Assembly: GCA_947645195.1 (NCBI GenBank)
Contig: CANSGD010001499.1
Span: forward strand, 124,001 to 188,000
Length of the DNA stretch: 64,000 nt
Source: Patellifolia procumbens
Taxonomy: Eukaryota > Streptophyta > Magnoliopsida > Caryophyllales > Amaranthaceae
Direction: 5' to 3'
Shown here: positions 57,882 to 64,000 of the stretch, in pieces
How the letters are laid out: every line of letters begins with the position of its first letter
How positions within the stretch are numbered: the stretch's first letter is position 1
The notes under the pieces: generated by a model
The model's database searches: none
What the model was told of the DNA's origin: nothing
The model's input: only the letters and a program-made list of their open reading frames with translations
Program-made: the position numbers and the translations under genes

Positions 57882-59403
57882 TATCATTGAATGACTTTAA
57901 AAAATATTATTTAGTTATTTGGTCATTTTATTATACGACAAACCATTAAATACGATTAAGATTAGAAGTGCAAGACCACCAATCTTGTATTAAAGAACTG
58001 CTACTAGTATCGTTGTTGATGAAAAAACGAGTTTAAGTAAAATGTGAAAGTCAATTGAGTAAGTTCAATAAAAATTTTATTATATATGTGAGTGTTACTC
58101 ATCTAGAAAGAAAGAAACACTATATCAATAGGCACGCAAGGCCCATTATTTTAATGGAATTTCGAAGTTTTGATAAAATCATATAAAATCGTAAGATTTC
58201 AATGGTGATTTTAAGATTCTAATTAAGATTTTAACTGATTAAGATTATAGTTGTGATTCAAATCTTTTTGCAAATTAAGATCGTATAATCATAAGATTTT
58301 AAGAATTAAATCGTGATTTAATAACCATGTATTGAACTCCTTTTTACTTAAAAACCTGATTACATTTTGTAATTGTTGATGCTGAGTTGTTGGGATCTTT
58401 TTTCCTTGTTGATGTGCTACCGCTATTTAATTGTTTTTCATGTTTAATTGTTCCTTATTTGTTGTGCCTTAAATTAATCAACGTAGGATGAACCCAAGTT
58501 ACCCAACTCATCCCCTATTGATTATTTATTTGGGTTGTAAATGTCACCTGATTAATGGATGAGAGATAGTCAAAGAGAAGATTCATGCAATATAGTAATT
58601 GAGAGAGAGAGATAAATGCAGGAGGGTAACTGGAAGAGAGATGAATGTAGGAGGGTAATCAGAAGGAAAATCGTATGAGTGGGACCCACCTCCGTTAAAG
58701 TTAACGGAAGTTGCAGTAAGGAGGTGAAATCTAAAAGTTTTGGAAACATTAGAGGTTAATTAGAAAAAATAAAACAAAAGGGGGTAAATTCAAAAAAAAA
58801 AGTGAAAATGTAGGGGTTTTTACCACATTTTCCTAAAAATAAATCAATTATAATATATATAATGAATAATAATTAATAATTCTAATTTTTTTAATGAATT
58901 TAAAATTGAATATTAATGAATAATATTTCTATAAATTGAAATACTATTCATTATTATAAAAAAGAAAAATAATTGAATCCAAGCGCTTAGACGGGGGAGA
59001 TCGAATCTCCTAAACCCGGTGTCAAGTGGGTAAAAAAGAAATTACGAAGGGTTGGAGAGAAAATGAGGAGGTACTGCTTATTTCCTACGATTTGTTTATC
59101 TCTAGTTATCATGTTATTATAAGTTATATTACAATTTTGGTTGATTCTTACTACTAATATTTTGTGATTATTTTACTAACTTCGTTTACTTAATAATAGA
59201 TTTATAAATATTAATTAATCTAGTCATTCTAATATTAATTTGTAATTTATTCATTATTAATAAGTAAGTAATAATTTTCAAATATTTCAATCATATGTAA
59301 TAATTTTCAATCTGATTCAATCGAGTCTATTTTGTTCCCATCAGGTTTGTAAGGTTTAAAAAATTCCAATCAGATTCAATCAGGTCATATTAGTTCCAAT
59401 ATA

Positions 59404-59661
59404 CTACCTCTGTTTCACAATAGATGCAACATTTCTATATTGGTCACTATTCACAGTTTAGACTTTGATTGGCTTTGGCGATTTACAATTTTGGAAAAAC
59501 ATTATCATGTGGGATCTTGTTAGATTCGTCTTAATATGTATTTTTTTAAATCCTCTTTTTATATTTTTTACTTATTGATAATTAAAGATATTAATGTTTA
59601 AAATAATGCATTGGCAAACGTGAAAAGTACAAATGATGCATCTATTGTGAAACAGAGGAAG
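59404..59661. mobile_element. TA-flanked MITE present only in copy 2
   Basis: The ends ctacctctgtttcacaatag and ctattgtgaaacagaggaag are inverted repeats. Copy 1 at about 24790 (ccaatatgg) is the uninterrupted site. It is of the same family as 61851-62110. Confidence 0.88.
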
Positions 59662-59997
59662 TATGGTTTAGTTAGGTTTAACAATAAACAAGATATCAGC
59701 CCGTAGTTTCTATCTAATAAGGACATTTGTTTTTGCAATTGAACCAAGGAAAACAGTTAAAAGTAACGTGTTACGCACGGTGATTTTGTTGTGCATTGTG
59801 TCCCCAGGGAAGTTGAAATTGCAAATAGTTTCACAAAGATTTTGTCTTGTCAACATATTGAAAGAAGGGGGAGCGATTGAATTAAGGAAAACGTGAAAAA
59901 TATAGTGAGAAAGAGAATAAAAGATAGTGATAGATTATTAATATGTAAGCAAACCTACCACAAAAGGAAAAAGAACTAAGTGTCCATATATTATATA

Positions 59998-60303
59998 CTC
60001 CCTCTGTTTCTCAAAAATTGTTACACTTCCAAAAACACAAGAACCAAGAAATAAGTGGGAAAAGCATGAAAATGATTGTAAAAGTAAGTTTAGGAGAGAG
60101 AATAAAGAATTAAAAAAAATGAAAAACATTACAATGACTTGAAACAATTAAGAGAAAGATAGTAAAAGTAGGACCCACTAACAATTTATTTGAATAATAA
60201 ACTAGTGAGCCATATATCCCAAAATGGTTAATTTAGAAGTGTAACAATTTTAGTGAAACGTACTTAAAAGGAAAGTGTAACAATTTTTGAGAAACGGAGG
60301 GAG
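59998..60303. mobile_element. TA-flanked MITE shared with copy 1
   Basis: Orthologous to 25131-25436, with the same ends (ctccctctgtttctcaaaaa here) and the same flanks. Confidence 0.85.
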
Positions 60304-60473
60304 TACAATACAACAACATCCCTAAATAAAAAATGCCCCTATTACTAAATGCAAATAAAGCAAGTATTGTATTTTTCCCCAAACACTATTCCATTTACCA
60401 CACTACTTTTATCTTCTTTGCCCGATTCATTAAAATGTTTGTATCGATAACAAGTAACCATTTAAAAAGAGTG

Positions 60474-60654
60474 CACCAAGCAAGACTTGGTCTAGCGCAA
60501 AAGGATGTGCCTTTCAACCTTGAGATTTGAGGTTCAATCCTCACTAATGGCACTTTAAAGGTAGAATTTTCCTTATCATTCCTCATCTTTCAAAGTATTA
60601 TGACCCATTAAAAACTGGTCTGTACCACTACTTACCAAAAATAAATAGAAAAAT
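60474..60654 (+). mobile_element. tRNA-derived SINE shared with copy 1
   Basis: Flanked by aaaaagagtg on both sides. The B box gaggttcaatcctcac is better preserved here than in 25607-25793. Together the two copies support the SINE call. Confidence 0.75.
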
Positions 60655-60701
60655 AAAAAGAGTGTAGGGAGTACAACTGTACAACATACAATCATATCAT
60701 A

Positions 60702-61011
60702 CTCCCTCCGTTTCTTAAAAATCGTTACACTTGCAAAAACACAAGAATCATAGAAGTGATTATAAAAGCATGACAATGATAGGAAAAGTAACTTTAGGAG
60801 AGAGAATAAAAAATAAAAAAAATAAAAAAAATAAAAAATAATTGCAGGTTAGTATGACAATGATAGGAAAAATAACTTTAGGAGAGAATAAATAATAAAA
60901 ATTAAAAAATTGATGGGGCCATATATCCCAAAATGATAAAAATAAAGTGTAACAATTTTTGTAAAACATATTAAAAAGAAAAGTTTAACAATTATTGAGA
61001 AACGGATGTAG
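60702..61011. mobile_element. TA-flanked MITE present only in copy 2
   Basis: The ends ctccctccgtttcttaaaaa and ttattgagaaacggatgtag are inverted repeats, with TA on both sides. In copy 1 the same place (25806-25815) lacks it. It is related to 59998-60303. Confidence 0.82.
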
Positions 61012-61237
61012 TATTTAATTATGCATCATTGTTATAGGCAGATAATAACAATTTTGAAGGCCTATATTACTTTGAAGAAATACCTTAATTCTTGCTTTCA
61101 CGTGGAAAACTTAGAACCCCACTCTCACTATATATGATATTTTGGGGATAGAGGTGGCAACGTGTAATCTTGTAAGCCCAAATCGAAAAAATAGGAAAAA
61201 AAGTCATTTCATTGAGCCTGCCTTGCGTTCTATATTA

Positions 61238-61445
61238 CTAGACTTATATGCACACGATGCGTGCATAATTATGTAAAATTCTACATAAAAATATAACATG
61301 AAGTTTATTTAGGGTGTTTTGCATTTCTTTAATCAAAATTTAAAAATGTGAAAATAGTTAGTTATAGAGAGTTGTTCCATCTAATTGGAAATTAAAAAAA
61401 ATGTGATTTTTGGCGTCCCTTTACTCTTTCCTTATAGAATAGAGA
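61238..61445 (-). mobile_element. Short Helitron-like element
   Basis: A 208-bp version of 27398-28526 with the same target: ctag preceded by a hairpin gcacgcatcgtgtgc on the minus strand, and the 5' end tctctattctataagg. It lacks about 0.9 kb found in copy 1, of which 457 bp is the nested foldback. Confidence 0.75.
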
Positions 61446-61849
61446 TATTTGAAATTTTCACTATGGATTGTGCTAGGGTGGGAAAATCACGCGCGCACCA
61501 TGGTCATTGTTCAACCAATTCGTGACTTATGTACAGTGCGTGGTATGCTTACTTCTATAATTTGCACTTAATTGTTAAAACATTACAATTAGAGTGACTT
61601 TTAATACCTACCTCTTCATTGAGATTTCTCCCGCACTCAATTACATTTTTACAACTCTGATTCTAAAAGCTTTTTCATTGAAATTCTAAACATCGAGTGC
61701 CAACCTCTCTCTTTGAAATGAACCTAAAGAGAAGAGTTATTTTAAATATGAAGGCATCGCCATGTTTTGATGTTTTTATGGTTGATTTTTTGAAAAAAAG
61801 ACTATTGTAAAGAATTAATAATAGCCACGAATTTGTCTATGTCAACATA

Positions 61850-62110
61850 TACTTCCTCTGTTTCATAATAGATGCATCATTTGTACTTTTCACGCTTGCC
61901 AATGCATAATTTTAAATATTAATATGTTTAATTATCAATAAGTAAAAATTATAGAAAATGGGTATTAAATAAATACACTTTGAGACGAATCTAACAAGAT
62001 CCCACATGATTATGTTTTTCCTAAAATGTAGATCACCAAAGCCAATTAAAGTCTAAACTGTGAATAGTACACAATATGCAAATGATGCATCTATTGTGAA
62101 ACGGAGGTAG
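61850..62110. mobile_element. TA-flanked MITE present only in copy 2
   Basis: The ends acttcctctgtttcataata and tattgtgaaacggaggtagt are inverted. It splits the phrase gtcaacatatgatatttat, which is continuous in copy 1 at about 29043. Confidence 0.85.
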
Positions 62111-62173
62111 TAATATTTATGGCTAATTATTAAAGATATACTTATACGCAACAACATATGTCACTATATAGTA

Positions 62174-62270
62174 CTCCCTCCGTCCCCAAATAGATTTTCC
62201 ATTTGCTTTTTGCACGGTCTTCAATGTACAACTTTGACCGTTAATATATTTATTTGTGTGTTAATAAAAA
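62174..62270. mobile_element. Left part of a MITE, interrupted
   Basis: ctccctccgtccccaaatag is a MITE left end following TA; about 97 bases later it is broken by the foldback element starting at 62271. Its right end is not in the window. Confidence 0.6.
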
Positions 62271-63280
62271 GGAAAAATTGTCAGGAATAAGTCAACCTTT
62301 ACGTTGACCGCTTCTAACAAGTCAACCTTAACTTATTCCAGTAACAAGTAAACCTTGTAACCACGTTTACTTTTAACAAGTTTTTTTACCGGTGACCTAG
62401 TACTAACTTGTTAGCTTAGGTGACTTGTCCACGTGTCTTATTCCTATTAGTTCTAATTAATTATTTATTTTAAATTTTATATCACTTTCTTTTTCTTTTC
62501 TTTTTCTCTCTCTTCCTCCTTTCCTAACCACCATAGCACCAGAATCTCCTTTTCTCTCTCCACTTTTCACAGCACCACCTCTCTGTTTTTTCCATCCTCA
62601 TAAACCACCACCTTCCTGCTTTCTCCATCCCTGAAAACCACCACCTCCCTATTGTCTAAACCCAGCCAAACCCAGCCAAATCCTCAACCATTCAACTGTT
62701 AAACCCAACTGACCCAAAGATTTAATAGCTGGAGCAACTTTAGTAATTATCCATTGTTAAAGAATATAGACTTCCAGCTTCATCAATATTCTCTCCTAAT
62801 ACTTCCAGCTAAACACACTAGAGTAAATCCATATATATTGCAATAAAATTATTTGGAATGAGGAAAACACAAACTCCCAAAACAGACACCATAAACAAGA
62901 TACAACTATTCAACTATATTCTCATTTAGACAATTAAACAAACAATTGGTGGGTAAAAGTAGTTTTAGAACACCATCCTTGATCTTAACACAAAAACCCA
63001 CTTCTTCAATACAAAGCTGTATTAAATGAATCACAAGGAGTCCGAAAATTCACGTATACCCAATATCAAGATCAGGGTAAAACAGAAATAATAAAATAAA
63101 GAAAAGTTGGATACGAAAGAAAAAACCATAACCACCATGGTGGTTGAGCTTGGCTTGGACGATCATGGTGGACATGAAATGAGGTTATTTTCAGGAGGAG
63201 AAACTCAACTCAATATCGACTTGTTACTGGCGGGAATTGAAAAGCAAAGAGAGAAACAACACTGGTAAGTACTAGCACCC

Positions 63281-63509
63281 ATGGAAGATTCAGCAACGTC
63301 GAACCAAAAAGCAGACAAAACAGCGAAAATTGTTTGGAAAAACGAATTCGAAGGTCGAAGCTGAAGAAGACGATGAACACGATTGCAAAGAGAGGCTTTT
63401 GCAGAAGTATTTCCTTATAGAATGGAATGTCATCAAATCCATTCTCGACGAAATCGTTTCTCTCGGTCGGGTCTCCAAACTTTCATCCGTTTACAAGATC
63501 CGCTCTATT
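63281..63509 (+). pseudogene. Captured first exon of tubulin-folding cofactor D (TFCD), frameshifted
   Basis: The protein-like segment EEDDEHDCKERLLQKYFLIE followed by WNVIKSILDEIVSLGRVSKL and YKIRSI resembles the N-terminus of plant tubulin-folding cofactor D (Arabidopsis TITAN1), which helps assemble alpha/beta-tubulin dimers. From memory the family reads ...DDEHxxKERxLQxYFLxEWKLVKSLLDDIVSxGRV...KIRSIMDKYQEQGQ. The fragment stops after KIRSI at a gt (63510), as an exon would. An ATG at 63281 opens a matching leader in another frame, with a shift near 63330. Only the first exon is present, so it is not a functional gene. Confidence 0.6.
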
Positions 63510-63795
63510 GTATTCACTCTCTTATCTCTAATTCTCTGTGTTTCTCTCTATTTTCAGGAGGAGCATAATTGTTAAACCCTGAATGTCGGCTTCATGAGTG
63601 ACATTTCGTTTTTTCTCTTCAAATTTGGAAGTTGACATCGTAGGTTTACTGTGTAACCGCATAGATTCTCGAGTTTCGACATTAATTCTGTAAATTCAAC
63701 ACCAAAACACAGATCAATTCATCGATTTCAAAACACATTATTAGTGAAATTAACAGATTATGTAACAAAATCTGGAGAAAGATATGAATGATTAC

Positions 63796-63894
63796 CGGAG
63801 AAAGAGACAGAGCGATGAACGGAGAAGACGCGAGTGAGACCGCCGACGTAACGAAGAAGGCCGTCGAGAGGACGAGGGAGGATTTTACCGCCAT
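63796..63894 (-). pseudogene. Captured first exon of an unidentified membrane or secreted protein
   Basis: The minus strand from 63894 reads MAVKSSLVLSTAFFVTSAVS and LASSPFIALSLSP, then a clean donor gtaatcatt. The peptide looks like a signal peptide or membrane anchor. Upstream on the minus strand is leader-like DNA. I do not recognise the family. It lies head-to-tail with the TFCD piece in opposite orientation. Confidence 0.4.
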
Positions 63895-64000
63895 AGCTGC
63901 TTTCTCCCTGCTTTCTCCTCTTTTGGTGGATTGATTTCAGTGAGAGACTGAGAGTGGTGGTGTGGGTGTAGGTGACGGTGAGGGTGTGGACGTTGGGGTG

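Larger units (their letters stand above)
57882..62172. repeat. Segmental duplication, copy 2 of block B/C
   Basis: Collinear with 23252-29118. It contains the right half of the foldback 22688-24225, the Copia tail (59767-59880), MITE 59998-60303, SINE 60474-60654, the empty site 61046-61054, the short Helitron 61238-61445 and the terpene-synthase flank (61446-62172). Copy-specific MITEs are listed separately. Confidence 0.92.
62271..64000. mobile_element. Probable Pack-MULE, left end and captured gene fragments
   Basis: Starts ggaaaaattgtcaggaataa, the same ggaaaaatt terminus as four other foldback elements in the window (22688, 25854, 38603, 48539). The first 190 bases look like a terminal arm (repeated aagtcaacctt and acaagt phrases, then gacacgtgg-like). 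The interior carries two fragments of ordinary genes (63281-63509 and 63796-63894) plus CT-rich leader-like DNA at 62480-62660. The right terminus lies beyond the window, so the Pack-MULE call is an inference. Confidence 0.6.

Noticed and set aside
1..64000. CRISPR arrays, bacterial operons, integrons or phage genes
   Set aside because: The only regular repeats are minisatellites, LTRs and inverted repeats; no cas-like or phage-like frame exists and gene structure is that of a plant nucleus.

Overview
This window is nuclear DNA from a flowering plant, almost certainly a eudicot. It is AT-rich and intron-bearing and is packed with plant-type transposable elements: Copia and Athila/Tat-like Gypsy LTR elements, RTE- and L1-type LINEs, a tRNA-derived SINE, Helitrons, TA-flanked MITEs with CTCCCTCCGT-like ends, hAT, Harbinger, CACTA and Mutator-like foldback elements. 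I see no bacterial, organellar or CRISPR sequence. The species cannot be named from the sequence alone.

The only substantial cellular gene is a terpene synthase of the TPS-g (linalool/nerolidol synthase-like) type on the + strand, spread over 17.5 kb (29861-47361). Seven ancestral exons can be placed with matching splice phases: 29861-30097, 30777-31056, 38142-38547, a fused exon 4+5 at 43835-44190, 45017-45265 and 47074-47361. The DDxxD metal motif is present (DDIFD). Intron 4 is precisely missing, a net 2-bp loss after the fusion shifts the frame, and the last metal ligand of the NSE/DTE motif is alanine instead of glutamate. I read it as a recently decayed or mis-assembled gene. Its introns are filled with transposons.

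Layout. 1-1170: AT-rich, nothing recognised. 1171-5040: a MITE and an RTE LINE tail, with an inverted duplication of a LINE/Copia junction. About 4200-19245: one degenerate Copia element, split by an LTR-like insertion (6029-7205), by a 7.2-kb Gypsy element with gag and protease but no pol (8148-15386, TSD catac) and by a Mutator-like foldback (16749-18063, 9-bp TSD). 19685-24225: MITEs, a Harbinger/Tourist element and a foldback element. 24226-29860: 5' flank of the terpene synthase with a Copia tail, SINE, two foldbacks and a Helitron. 29861-47361: terpene synthase with LINE, hAT, foldback, Helitron and minisatellite insertions. About 47450-52571: a second, minus-strand Copia interrupted by a foldback and a hAT-like element. 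52572-55389: a CACTA end, a minus-strand Gypsy-like LTR and filler DNA. 55390-62172: a degraded second copy of 7572-10319 joined to 23252-29118. 62174-64000: a MITE pierced by a probable Pack-MULE that carries a piece of tubulin-folding cofactor D and the first exon of another gene.

The main biology is structural. The 5' flank of the terpene synthase occurs three times (28971-29487, 37561-38068 inside intron 2, and 61446-62172). This suggests a tandem terpene-synthase array reshaped by deletion and fusion, with a possible further copy beyond the right edge. The paralogous copies supply empty sites that date and validate several transposon insertions.
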